Of a stretch of 12,500 nt of DNA, positions 1 through 8,479 are shown piece after piece. The stretch comes from Actinomortierella ambigua (lineage: Eukaryota; Mortierellomycota; Mortierellomycetes; Mortierellales; Mortierellaceae). Under the pieces are notes generated by a model that was not told where the DNA came from, did not search any database, and saw only the letters and a list, made by a program, of their open reading frames with translations. Made by a program: the position numbers and the translations under genes. The DNA lies in NCBI GenBank assembly GCA_016098155.1, contig JAAAJB010000751.1:1-12500 (forward strand). The letters are read 5' to 3'. The stretch's first letter is position 1, and each line of letters begins with the position of its first letter.

Positions 1-5
1 TTTAC

Positions 6-1359
6 CTCGTAAAGACATGTACGATGAAAAGGTCGTCGACACTTTGGCTGCGGACAGTGCTGGTCTGGGATCAGTCCGTCCAGGTGAAAGGAGTAGCAAA
101 TGCCACACTCAATGTTCATTTCCTCCTTGGACTCACTCGTCGCTAACGGAAAACCGTGCGATAGTCCAAGGACTCTTTCGAGATTGAGACGTGGAAGATC
201 TAGTGGGTTCCTGGTTGAATAGCACAAGGCACATAGACGTTAGTGGTAGGTAGTTTCATTGGTACATGGCCTGAATTTTTTATTTTTTGTTCGTTGCCCT
301 GGCTTCTTTCATCTTTCCTTTCACACGCGCATACACGCGCGCTCAATCACACACGGACCTTTGCAACCCCTTTATGGCTGTGCCTCTTTTTTTCCCCTCT
401 CGCACGGATCCCTTCAATCCCTTGAACCCAGCTCTCCCCACCCCCTTCACCATCGCACGAGCATGACAAAAGAATAACAAGAGGCAGAAGGTGGAGAGAG
501 GGGGGAGGGGGTGGGAGGAAGAGGGACTTGTCAACAACGAACAACGAACAAAAAGATCGACAAGCAACCACAACAACACCATGCATTTGGAATGCTGTGA
601 CCTCGTGGCCTCCACAAACGTAAGCAACAGTATCCCGCCCACGAGATAGGGGGAGGTGAGTGGTTGCTCCCCCGCTCCTTCTCTCCCCTGTCTTTCTCCA
701 CCGTCTTCCGCCTCCAATACTGCCTCAATCCTCCCTTCCTCCATCCCCCCCCCTCAAAAAAGTTGCACCTTACCACATGTCCATGCTGTGGGCCATCATG
801 ACCTTGAAGGGCTCAAGGACAGACTCTGGGCCAAAGAGTCGAAGGTCTGGGAACGTCCGTGGTGACAAAGGGTCAATGGTGATCTGAATAGAACAATGAT
901 TGGCTAGTATCAAAGCATGTATACCATGGATGAGAAATATGTCGTTTTTGAGTAATCATGCATCAAATCGGAATGATGCTCATGCAGTCATCCACCCCTT
1001 TCCTGCCCTCCAGTATTCTTTGTTTGTGGTTGCTTTTTTTTTCCTTCGTTCATGCCATGCCCGAGCCTTGAGGTCCAGCAGACTTTCAGATGCTCTCCCC
1101 CCTCCCCCTGCCTCCTCTACATTAAGGCCAAAGACCCTCGAGGTGATCAGAAGAGGGGGGGTGTGGGCGGGGACAGAGAGTGAGATAAAAGAAATTTACC
1201 AAGAACACAGCGACGAGAACAGTCGCGCCTCGTGGGCCGCTCAGGGTCGATCACCCACATGTTGGTGTCCATGTCGTGCATTACGTTCCAAAAGTCATCG
1301 AACAAGGCCAGTTGCTATAGAGGAAAATGGGATGTTCTCCTGTTTTTGTTAGTTCGCAA

Positions 1360-1394
<35 letters not shown>

Positions 1395-2581
1395 AGGAGA
1401 CTGTGGGGACGCGGGTTGTACAAAGGCAAGTGGGTGAAGGAGGACAAAGGGACAAACCTGCTCGCAATGCTCAAGCTCCATGGCAAGTCGTGACCCGGAG
1501 TGGGCAGTGGATCGGGCGGCGCCACTACCACCAGCTCCTCCGCCTCTTCGCGTGTTCAACACGTCTGGCGCGCCATGGTCGAGCGTGGAGAGCTTAGGCA
1601 GCTCGAGTGGCTCGATTCGAAGGGACGTGCTCGGGAACGTTGAGGGGAAGTGGACCTTGACCTCGTGCTGTCGACTCGACTTGTCACTTAGCCCAGCAAA
1701 TATTAGAGACGTTTGTTTACATTCAGTTCAGTGAAACAAATGGGGACCTCGAGGTCAAAGCTGGTAGCATTCAAAGGACAATAGAGTGGGCCTCGATGTC
1801 TCTCCCTCCCCCCCTTACCCCTCTTTGCCCTCTTTTTGATGCTAGCTTCAGGAGAAAACGGGTCATGCGGACTTACTAGATCTGAACCTGAATGGTCGAA
1901 AAGTCGTTCTTCAACGGTTTGACGCGATCCCATCCTATACTCTCCAACTCCTCTAGGACCGCGGACCAGTATGCTGTAGAGAGCCGGCATGTTCCCCCTA
2001 GTAGGTTACTGGACTCAACGGAGGACTGTGGCTGATGCTGCTCCTGCCTGCTTACGATGTTTTCCAGCAGATCCGTTAAATCGACCAAGAAGCCATCGAT
2101 ATCGACCGCCTGTTCTAGTTTCTATTTAATATTCATACTGATATTGATCAGTCTTCCTGGAGTTCACATCCCCAATCTTCTTCCTCTTCCTCTTCTTTTT
2201 TTTTCACTTTACACGCTGCAGTTGCGACTCGTGGCCCGCGAGCATTTGTGCCAGTTCTTTAGATCCAGACATGGCGGCGACTTTAGAGTCAGAGGCCCCA
2301 TTTTTGCTCGACAGCAACCCTGTGGGCTTCAGCCGGGGGAGTTGGATGGACACCTCATACTGCTTGTCCTATTCGGGGTTTTCGAATTGGTACCGCAAAG
2401 GTCGATATGTCAGCCTCGTGAATAAAGCCTCGCCATATAGGAGAAACAGAGAGACACGCCTCCTCCCGCTTTCAGCCAATACCATCACTGTAATGAACCC
2501 ATGGTAGTCATTCTGATTCTCATCAAGGGGAATCAGCAAGGGATACATGAATGAAAAAAGACGTTGCCACCCTCCGCTCAT
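6..2581 (-). CDS. FANCL: FANCL-like E3 ubiquitin ligase of the Fanconi anaemia pathway, 7 exons, 3' partial
   Basis: FANCL is the RING-type E3 that, with the E2 UBE2T, monoubiquitinates FANCD2/FANCI at DNA interstrand crosslinks in the nucleus. My exons, in order on the minus strand, are 2581-2483, 2368-2213, 2121-1877, 1686-1458, 1314-1200, 903-774 and 210-6. All junctions are GT..AG and in frame (393 codons), and the next donor sits at 5-1. Residues 1-33 contain YPLLIPLDE and YHGFITVM, matching the human ELF-domain start in position and length. The central part has VLEELESIGWDRV, DFSTIQVQIYDKSSRQHEV, DDFWNVMHDMDTNMWVIDPE and ITIDPLSPRTFPDLRLFG, each aligning with the human double-RWD region. 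The last exon carries ECGICYSFHLDGLIPDQHC followed by C..PFHRTCLYE, the zinc ligands of the PHD/RING-like finger. The final CPYC part, about 35-40 residues, lies outside the window. A Gly/Ser/Ala linker around residues 215-230 is extra. The start at 2581 is chosen by length match to human, although its -3 base is T. Confidence 0.9.
211..773 (-). other. FANCL intron 6 (large)
   Basis: This 563-base intron has a strong donor (GTAAGG) at 773 and acceptor TTCAACCAG ending at 211. It joins the split Trp codon TG|G between residues 324 and 326. It is several times longer than the other introns of the gene and is rich in CT/GA tracts (about 478-530 and 661-760). Open frames inside it do not match FANCL or any family I know, so I treat them as intronic. 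Confidence 0.8.
1361..1394. repeat. (GA)n microsatellite inside FANCL intron 4
   Basis: This is a nearly pure GA dinucleotide run with one AA interruption. On the gene strand it is a CT tract upstream of the acceptor at 1315. Confidence 0.9.
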
Positions 2582-2721
2582 CAATGGAAGAGATGTATTA
2601 TATTTCAAAGTCACGAAACCCAAGTAAGTGGGCAAGAGTCGTCAGCTTCCTCCCCCCTCCCCCCCCCGCCTCATTCTCATTGCAACAACACATTCACACC
2701 CTCTCACTCACAACACGCAAA
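2582..2721. promoter_or_regulatory. Shared bidirectional promoter between FANCL (-) and TMA17-like (+)
   Basis: Only 140 bases separate the two start codons. The chaperone side has a C-rich pyrimidine tract at 2650-2675 followed by CTCTCACTCACAACACGCAAA just before its ATG. I see no clear TATA box on either strand. Both transcripts must be driven from here unless they have longer upstream leaders. Confidence 0.6.
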
Positions 2722-3333
2722 ATGTCGACCATTGCACCACCCTTTGGATTCCACCCAAGTGACAGTACCCTCCCACAGGGCAGCGCCAGCCTATCCGGGC
2801 CCGAGCTGGAACGGATGCTGGAGGAGATGGATATGGCGTCGCTTGAGTTTGAGTTGGCGCGTCTGCAAAATGCCATCAAGCATCTCCGGTCCTCCAACGA
2901 GGAGATCCAGGCCTTTATCGAGCAGGAGCGCGAGGAGGCGAGGAGTGATATGGCGAATGGAAGTTCATCTCCATCCTCTTTAGGAGTAACACCGGATGGC
3001 GCCATGGATGTCGAGGTGGTGGTAGACGACCCCGAGTTTCTGCTCGCGTTGGAGGAGAATCTGGTTGTGATTGCAAAGTATGAAAGCACTTGCACAGCCA
3101 TTCAGAATGTTATCCGGAAGAAACGGCAGGCGCACGGTAGCTCACATTACGACGACGACGGCGACCGTGATGGATTGCGTGGTGCATCAGAGTCGACAAC
3201 GGTTTCCGCAAGCCAGCCATCTCAAGAATCGTCGTCATCGTCTTCCTCGGCAGCAGCACCAGCAGCACCAGTACCATCAACAACAATAGCTACAATGCAG
3301 CAAGAAGAGGAAGAGGAGGGTTTGTACCTATAA
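2722..3333 (+). CDS. TMA17: TMA17/ADC17-like proteasome assembly chaperone with Rpt2-like C-terminal tail
   Basis: This is an intronless 203-residue protein. Residues 25-75 form a helical coiled coil (PELERMLEEMDMASLEFELA, then LQNAIKHLRSSNEEIQAFI). Residues 103-137 form a second helix (DPEFLLALEENLVVIAKYE and basic RKKR). The helix, Asp-rich loop, helix layout and the LQ-x-I-x-HL-x-SN motif resemble yeast Tma17/Adc17, a stress-induced chaperone that binds the ATPase Rpt6 during assembly of the 19S base. The C-terminal third is low complexity (poly-Ser, Ala/Pro, then EEEEE) and ends in Gly-Leu-Tyr-Leu. The ATG at 2722 has A at -3. The frame stays open upstream to 2551, but that part is the pyrimidine-rich leader and overlaps the divergent FANCL start. 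The family call rests on remembered motifs. Another small coiled-coil protein is possible. Confidence 0.7.
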   Translation: MSTIAPPFGFHPSDSTLPQGSASLSGPELERMLEEMDMASLEFELARLQNAIKHLRSSNEEIQAFIEQEREEARSDMANGSSSPSSLGVTPDGAMDVEVVVDDPEFLLALEENLVVIAKYESTCTAIQNVIRKKRQAHGSSHYDDDGDRDGLRGASESTTVSASQPSQESSSSSSSAAAPAAPVPSTTIATMQQEEEEEGLYL

Positions 3334-3551
3334 TAACACCCATTCTATCATGTTCACCTTTCATCAGATTGGAATTCGTGGTTTTGTGTTGTTTTCATTC
3401 AAGGGACAAGGGTAGTGCTGCAAGACAGGAACGGACTACAGTATGCTCCGAAGGAGCTTCTCTTCGCTCATTAAGATGAGGGAGGGGGTGTTGGAGGAAC
3501 AGGCAACATAGGCGTATATTTCCGTGAGGCTACGTTGCAAACTCTTGGGCC
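3334..3551. other. Convergent intergenic region (3' ends of TMA17-like and eS27-like genes)
   Basis: These 218 bases between two convergent stop codons hold both 3' UTRs. No AATAAA is visible in either direction. A small perfect hairpin (GCTCC-GAA-GGAGC) lies near 3444-3456. Confidence 0.6.
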
Positions 3552-3803
3552 TCACAAGGGCTTGGTGCGATAAGCGACACCGACGGAAAGCTTTGCGATG
3601 CCACCAGTGGGGACACAGAGGGTTTCGGCGCAGCGCCTACATCGGATGGCAGTGTTGGAGTGCGAGTAGACGATGGTCATTTCACCACAGGCGCACCGCA
3701 CGTCCCAGAAATGACCGTTGGGGGTCTGAACTAGGTGCTTGAGCTTGTGTGTGCGGGCTAACTGTTCCCTAGAAGGATTCAGCAGGTCTTGTTCAAAGGG
3801 CAT
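3552..3803 (-). CDS. RPS27: Ribosomal protein eS27-like (40S subunit), zinc finger with C-x-C spacing
   Basis: This is an 83-residue single-exon protein; the family is normally 82-84 residues. eS27 is a zinc-finger protein of the small ribosomal subunit body. Visible family marks are the N-terminal MPxxxDLLNPS, HKLKHLVQTPNGHFWDV, IVYSHSNTAIRCRRC and LCVPTGGIAKLS. Normal eS27 has zinc ligands C-x2-C and C-x2-C. Here the first pair is Cys37-Ala-Cys39, one residue short, while the second pair Cys55-x2-Cys58 is intact. Charged positions near the N- and C-termini also differ from typical eS27. The upstream sequence is pyrimidine-rich (CTTTTATCCGCTCCACTTG) and the ATG has A at -3. It could be a divergent paralogue beside a canonical copy elsewhere. 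The family is secure; its presence in ribosomes is not. Confidence 0.85.
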   Translation of the reverse strand: MPFEQDLLNPSREQLARTHKLKHLVQTPNGHFWDVRCACGEMTIVYSHSNTAIRCRRCAETLCVPTGGIAKLSVGVAYRTKPL

Positions 3804-4535
3804 ATTGTTTGGGGTGTGAGAGTCAAGTGGAGCGGATAAAAGAAGGTGAGAGCAGCAGATGGATAAAAAGTGGGAGAGAATGAAAGAGGGAGAGAAAGAG
3901 GAAAGAGAGACAGAGAGGCCATGTCATTGATGATGGTGATGATGATAATGGTTGAGCGAGCCTATCTTCTCCTGGATCTTTCACACAATATACCATTTTT
4001 GATCAGATCATCTGCACGCGTCGTATCGCTAACGCTCGTGTCCCAAACACAAGCCAGACATCATTATTTCGCATTTTGAGGGCTGCACTCATTGCGTTGA
4101 AGCCAGGGCGGTCCCACACGCATCCAGACGTCTTTCCTCACGCGCAACCCACTGCCCTTGGGCCCATGGGAGTGAGAGTCTGCCACTACACCGCGCACCA
4201 GGACAAATAAGTTAAAAAAAAATCCGATTGAGCTAAAAAGTAACAACTACACTGTCTAAGCCACAGAACCTGTATATAGTATTGTTTTGAGTCTGGCCAT
4301 TGCTTGTCAACTTGCCACCAGCTCAACCAGCGACCGCAAACAGGTAGAGCATCAAAGCTCCATCGCCCATTCGTACACGGAAATAACTGCATGGGTTGCA
4401 ACATTCAGCTTAATGACTGACACCATGCTCCCATGCACCCTTCAATCTCGAATAAGATAGCTGCGGCCAAAAAAAATCACCGAGGACAAACGGACAACGG
4501 ACAAAGGAATAGCTTGGAAACAGACAACATCAACC
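3804..4535. promoter_or_regulatory. Divergent intergenic region, eS27-like (-) and RPC6 (+)
   Basis: These 732 bases lie between two divergent start codons. They include a GA-rich block at 3872-3920 and A-runs at 4214-4222 and 4470-4476. I see no RNA gene or convincing coding exon here. Confidence 0.5.
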
Positions 4536-5849
4536 ATGGCGAACACAGAGCTGGAAGAGGTCATCTACCAGGCCACATTAAAGTCAGGCGATCATGTACG
4601 TGTTTTATTTCTTTTTTGTTGGTTTTGAGGCGCAAGTGTCAAAAAAAATGAACCTGGAAATGTTGATCAATGTAATAATCTCGGAGATTTCGTTTTATCG
4701 TCGAAAAAAAATAGGGCTTGACCACAGAGGACCTTCAGAAGGATCACCCTGAGCTTTCTCTGGGAGATGTGGCAGATGCACTGAACGTGCTGTCGAACAA
4801 GGTACTAGAGATCGTGGAAAGCCACACCCTAGTAGGCGACGCGAACGTTTTTTTATACAATACCACTATCGTGTCGTGTCTGCTCACCGTTTTCAACATC
4901 CTCTCCTCTGCAATTGACTACTTAGAAACTGATCAACTTCTTCAGTGTTCGAGGCATCCTCGTCTACAAGGCTGTGAAGAAGGAGGAGGCCAGTAAGCTT
5001 GGCTCGCTGGAAGGCGATGAGCAGCTGATCTACCAGCACATTAAGGCTTCCGGTAATGAGGGTATCTGGACCAAGCACTTGAAGGCAAAGACCAACCTGC
5101 ACCAAAATATCATCATGCGATGCCTCAAGACACTGGAGCAGAAGTCGCTTGTAAAATCGATCAAGTCCGTCAAGGTATGACAATGCTAGCAAGGAGAAAA
5201 AAAGGGCAACAATGGAAAGTTCGAGCCGCAGCATGTGTCCCCATGAAGAAAAAAAAGAGAGGGAAAATACTGTTCATTCCTGACTCACCGTTTGTTTTTC
5301 TTCTTGAATCCCACCAAATGACACGTATAGAACCCGACGCGGAAGCTTTACATGTTGATGGAGTTGACGCCATCGATTGAGGTGACGGGCGGTCCTTGGT
5401 TCACGGATCAGGAGCTGGATGTGGATTTTGTGGAGCAGTTGACGAATCAGTGCTACAAGTATATTCTGACAAAGTCTTTCCCACGCGACTCGTCGTCGAT
5501 TTACACGATGGCGCATACGACTTACCCGACTGCAGCGTCGATCCGTCGGTATATTATCGAGAAGCGCATCTCGCAGGTTGATTTGACGGTCGAGGACATC
5601 ACGATGCTGCTGGATGTGTTGGTCTACGATGGCAAGATTGAGCGGTTTCTGTCCACGGTCGACGAGGATTGGGAGGATGAGGACGAAGGTAGTACCGATT
5701 GGGTCTACAAGGCTGTTCGGACTAAGACAGCCGACTCCGCGTGGCAAGATTGTCCCTGCGGCGTGTGCCCTGTCGCAGACCTTTGCACAGAAAACGGACC
5801 CATCAACCCCGCTAATTGTACTTATTACAGCAAGTGGCTTGACTTTTAA
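4536..5849 (+). CDS. RPC34: DNA-directed RNA polymerase III subunit RPC6 (RPC34/C39 family), 4 exons
   Basis: RPC6 is part of the Pol III heterotrimer that contacts TFIIIB and opens promoters of tRNA and 5S genes. My exons are 4536-4595, 4715-4801, 4926-5174 and 5331-5849 (304 residues; human about 316). All introns are phase 0 with GT..AG ends (donors GTACGT, GTACTA, GTATGA). Exon 3 gives KLINFFSVRGILVYKAV, which aligns without gaps to the human first winged helix, then DEQLIYQHIKASGNEGIW and LKTLEQKSLVKSIKSVK of the second. Exon 4 has LYMLMELTPSIEVTGGPWF and VDLTVEDITMLLDVLVYDGK. It ends in Cys275-x2-Cys278-x5-Cys284-x10-Cys295 and YYSKWLDF, the C-terminal iron-sulfur ligand pattern of this family. 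The ATG context is ACCATGG, which is strong. An acidic insert (DEDWEDEDEG) sits at about residues 244-253. Confidence 0.93.
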
Positions 5850-5998
5850 CGTGTCTCCATTGGAAGAGCGATGAGGGGGAGTCTCCCTCTTTCTTCTCCC
5901 TACACCCTACACACCACACACATACATCATCAGCCACCACAGTCATCATCATCATCAGCACCACCGCCCGTCGCCATCTCCGCCTCACAAACCTGTAT

Positions 5999-6004
5999 AA
6001 TAAA
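5999..6004 (+). terminator. Poly(A) signal AATAAA of RPC6
   Basis: An exact AATAAA lies 150 bases after the RPC6 stop codon and is followed by T-rich sequence. Confidence 0.65.
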
Positions 6005-6565
6005 CATTTGCTTCATTCAAACACTACTTTGGCACACTGTGCAGCCATACGCACTGACTGGCCATCCAGTTGGCTCACCACAAGGATAGCTCCACTGATC
6101 ACCAGATTGATGTCTTGACCATGGAGACTGCTGCGTTGTCTTTTTCGTGTTGTGCTCTGTGTCGTATGAGAAAGGAGAGGTCACCGCAGGATGGACGAAG
6201 AAAATCAAGGGGAAGGGGAGGCTGCCACCAGCCAGTCAGGGTGAAAGTGACCTTTCCTCTTCCCCGAGTCCTATTCTTTCCCTCCTTTCCTTACCCCCAC
6301 TCGCTCCTACCACCAACTCCTATTAGTTGTGATACCTTTTTTTACATACAGAAACGACCAAAAAAAGAAGATCTCGGCCCTTTGGATGCGAGACTTTTGT
6401 CGCCTAGTACGAGAATAGTTGCGGTGGTTTTTTTTTTTTTTTTTTTTGTGATAAAAAGGGTTCAAATCTTCAATTGATCTCTTTTTCTCTATCTCTCACA
6501 TACCTTTCAGAAAAAGAAAAGATCGGCCCACATCCCCCGAACGATACACAGAAAACAAAAAAAAA
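6005..6565. promoter_or_regulatory. Intergenic region / promoter of the secreted protein gene at 6566
   Basis: It contains a run of 20 T at 6428-6447 and CT-rich leader sequence at 6475-6510 (with a CCTTTCAG acceptor-like site), ending in an A-rich stretch directly before the ATG. Open frames here are not convincing as genes. Confidence 0.5.
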
Positions 6566-6994
6566 ATGACGCGCCTTGCAAGATCCTCCAAGATTGTCCT
6601 GCTTGCACTAGCAGTTCTCATCGCCATCACGCTCTTGTCATCGACCACCCTCGCGATGCCTCTTCCAGCACCAGACGACGGCGTTTCTGGCGCACCAGCC
6701 GACACACAACTTTACGAACGCCATGATGGAGATGCAGAGCTCGACCTAGTGAGCCGTAAGGGCGTGCACTCAAGCCGCGTGGCCTCTTACGGGGCCTGCT
6801 ATACGCTAGATGAGAGGGTCTGGGACGACACGTCGTACTTGAGCGTAAAGACGAAGGACACGATTTGCGCGATCTACTCGGACGATAGTTGCTCTGATGG
6901 CTCGATTCTGGTCAAGAACCGGAACCATGTGGACGTGCCTCGTGTGACACCGGGTCCAGTGGCCTTTAGATGCTGGAAGGACGAGAAGAAGTGA
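6566..6994 (+). CDS. Small secreted protein with four cysteines, unknown function
   Basis: This is a single-exon, 142-residue protein. Residues 1-30 are a signal peptide: basic start (TRLARSSK), long Leu/Ala/Ile core, and likely cleavage after TTLA at residue 30. Residues 31-70 are an acidic, probably disordered spacer with a possible processing region at SRKG. The folded part is probably residues 71-142, with Cys78, Cys101, Cys109 and Cys136, enough for two disulfides. Local motifs are GACYTLDERVW, ICAIYSDDSCSDGS and GPVAFRCWKDEKK. I do not recognise a family. The layout resembles the small secreted proteins common in Mortierella-type fungi. The ATG follows an A-rich leader typical of fungal starts. 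Confidence 0.75.
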   Translation: MTRLARSSKIVLLALAVLIAITLLSSTTLAMPLPAPDDGVSGAPADTQLYERHDGDAELDLVSRKGVHSSRVASYGACYTLDERVWDDTSYLSVKTKDTICAIYSDDSCSDGSILVKNRNHVDVPRVTPGPVAFRCWKDEKK

Positions 6995-7075
6995 GTGGGT
7001 TATGTCGCTGAGGTGCGACGCTTGCATTCTTTTTGTGATTGCTTCGTCCCTTGTTTCCTTCCTTTCCTCCTCTTC

Positions 7076-7088
7076 TGTACAATGTACA
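7076..7088. promoter_or_regulatory. Dyad TGTACAATGTACA
   Basis: A perfect 6-1-6 palindrome lies in the left arm of the inverted repeat, about 80 bases after the stop codon of the secreted protein gene. Its role is unknown; it could be a protein-binding site or just part of the repeat. Confidence 0.4.
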
Positions 7089-7175
7089 TTCACACACATA
7101 GCTCTTCTATTATTTACTTTGCTTATTTTTTTTTCTCTATAATTGTGTATAAAGAACCCCTCTGACCTGACAGGA

Positions 7176-7181
7176 AATAAA
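7176..7181 (+). terminator. Poly(A) signal AATAAA of the secreted protein gene
   Basis: An exact AATAAA lies 182 bases downstream of the stop at 6994, inside the loop of the inverted repeat. Confidence 0.6.
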
Positions 7182-7224
7182 ACCGTGAGCCACTCGCTGT
7201 GGTTCTATTCCTTGTGACCAAGCA

Positions 7225-7244
7225 ACACACACACACACACACAC
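7225..7244. repeat. (AC)10 microsatellite
   Basis: Ten uninterrupted AC units. Confidence 0.95.
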
Positions 7245-7490
7245 GAAAAGATCACGCTTGCGGTTCTGTCCACATACATTGTACAGAAGAGGAGGAGGAA
7301 AGGAAGGAATTAGCCGGGTATTGGTGCTACTCTCCCCAACATATCACAATAGCGACGATACTTCGTGCGCAAGATTGTGCGTCCGGGGGGACAAGAAGCC
7401 TCGATGGTGGAGAGAAACGCTCCCTGCCGCCCCTCGTCGTCCTCTTTCTCGAGTATCGGACCATGTTTACATACGGCTCCCTCAACCTTT

Positions 7491-7850
7491 AGCCGCCTCT
7501 GCCCTTCCCTCCTTCCTTTCTGTCCTTCCTTCCCTCCATCCCTTTTCGTCCCCTTCCTTGTCATTTTTTATTGCCCTTTTCTTTTCTCTCTCTCTCTCCC
7601 TCAAACATTTCCAGGTCTCCGATGACTCTACTATGCATAGCTGTGTTGTTTCTTGGGCATGCCCATGTCTGCAGCCTGGCACACGTGCAAAGAATGGGAT
7701 CTACAGAAGGCGACGAATAGGGAAAAGGACACAGGGAAAGGGAGGGAAGAGAGAAGGGGAGAAGAGAGAAAGGGAGGGAAGGAAGGAAGTGGGGGTAGAC
7801 GACAAAGTTCCTTTTTTTGTGCTCCCCCCCCCTCCTTCCCCCAAGCGTGT
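7491..7850. repeat. Alternating polypyrimidine / polypurine blocks
   Basis: 7491-7605 is almost pure pyrimidine, 7718-7795 almost pure purine, and 7807-7845 pyrimidine again. The first two blocks share CCTTCC/GGAAGG and CTCTCT/AGAGAG units and could pair loosely. The open frames across them consist of Pro/Ser/Leu or Arg/Glu/Gly low-complexity sequence, so I do not call genes. The rest of 7310-8500 shows no gene I can support. Confidence 0.6.
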
Positions 7851-8479
7851 TTTCTTGTGTGGGGTCTGTGTGTAGCAAAAATCAGGAGAAGCAAAAATCC
7901 AAGGAAGGAGAGTCACTCAGGAGATGGCTATGGGGTAGGAAGACAAGCCCAAAGGAAAGGAGAAAGGGTCGTCCTTGTTAACCTTGAAAGAAGAGAGGAG
8001 AGGTCCTGGAGTATGTTACTTGATCGGCCGGTCAATAGGTATTTATTGGAAAGATGTGGCCTACTCTACCACAGAGACTGGATTGGGATTTCGTGGTGCT
8101 GTGCATGGTTGAGAGAGCTCTGTGCTCTACCCCGCGCGACCAAAGCCACAAACATATATGATGGAGAGAGAGAGAGGTAACCATGCGGGTGAGACACACA
8201 AACACAATCCCCATACGGATGGACTTTTATTTGTCTCCACAAAAGCATTGCTTCTCTTTTTCGAGTAAAAAGGCCGTGAGGGAAGAATGCCAGCGAACAG
8301 GCTTCATATGAGAATCCCCAGTCATTGCTGTCTCAGCTGCTGCCAATGAAGTACCTCTACCACCCCCATGGGCTCACAGACACACACAAGGGACGGGACC
8401 GAGCAACTCAGGTGGGAAGTACACAGCAAACCGTTGCAAGCACGTGCTTGAGGATTCTCTCAATAAACCATCAAACAAT

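Larger units (their letters stand above)
7055..7309. repeat. Inverted repeat (arms 7055-7086 and 7275-7309)
   Basis: The left arm (32 bases) and right arm (35 bases) are reverse complements apart from one three-base CTC/GAG insertion. They are separated by 188 bases. The loop contains the AATAAA at 7176 of the upstream gene and an (AC)10 run. Matching stops abruptly outside and inside the arms, and I see no target-site duplication. It may be a hairpin in read-through RNA or the remains of a small inverted-repeat element. Confidence 0.75.

Noticed and set aside
343..776. Minus-strand open frames of 60-133 codons
   Set aside because: They lie inside FANCL intron 6; the flanking exons join perfectly across them (split Trp codon) and their sequence is low complexity with no FANCL match.
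1232..1734. Plus-strand frames over FANCL exons 4 and 5
   Set aside because: They are shadows of the minus-strand exons and a GA microsatellite.
2551..2721. N-terminal extension of the TMA17-like protein from an upstream ATG at 2551
   Set aside because: The extension is Pro/Ser-rich leader translation and overlaps the divergent FANCL start; the ATG at 2722 has better context.
6452..6475. GGGTTCAAATC resembling a tRNA T-arm
   Set aside because: The flanking bases do not form a T-stem and no acceptor, D or anticodon arms can be found.
7258..8180. Overlapping long frames on both strands
   Set aside because: They are produced by stop-poor purine/pyrimidine tracts; there is no domain, no splice pattern and biased composition.
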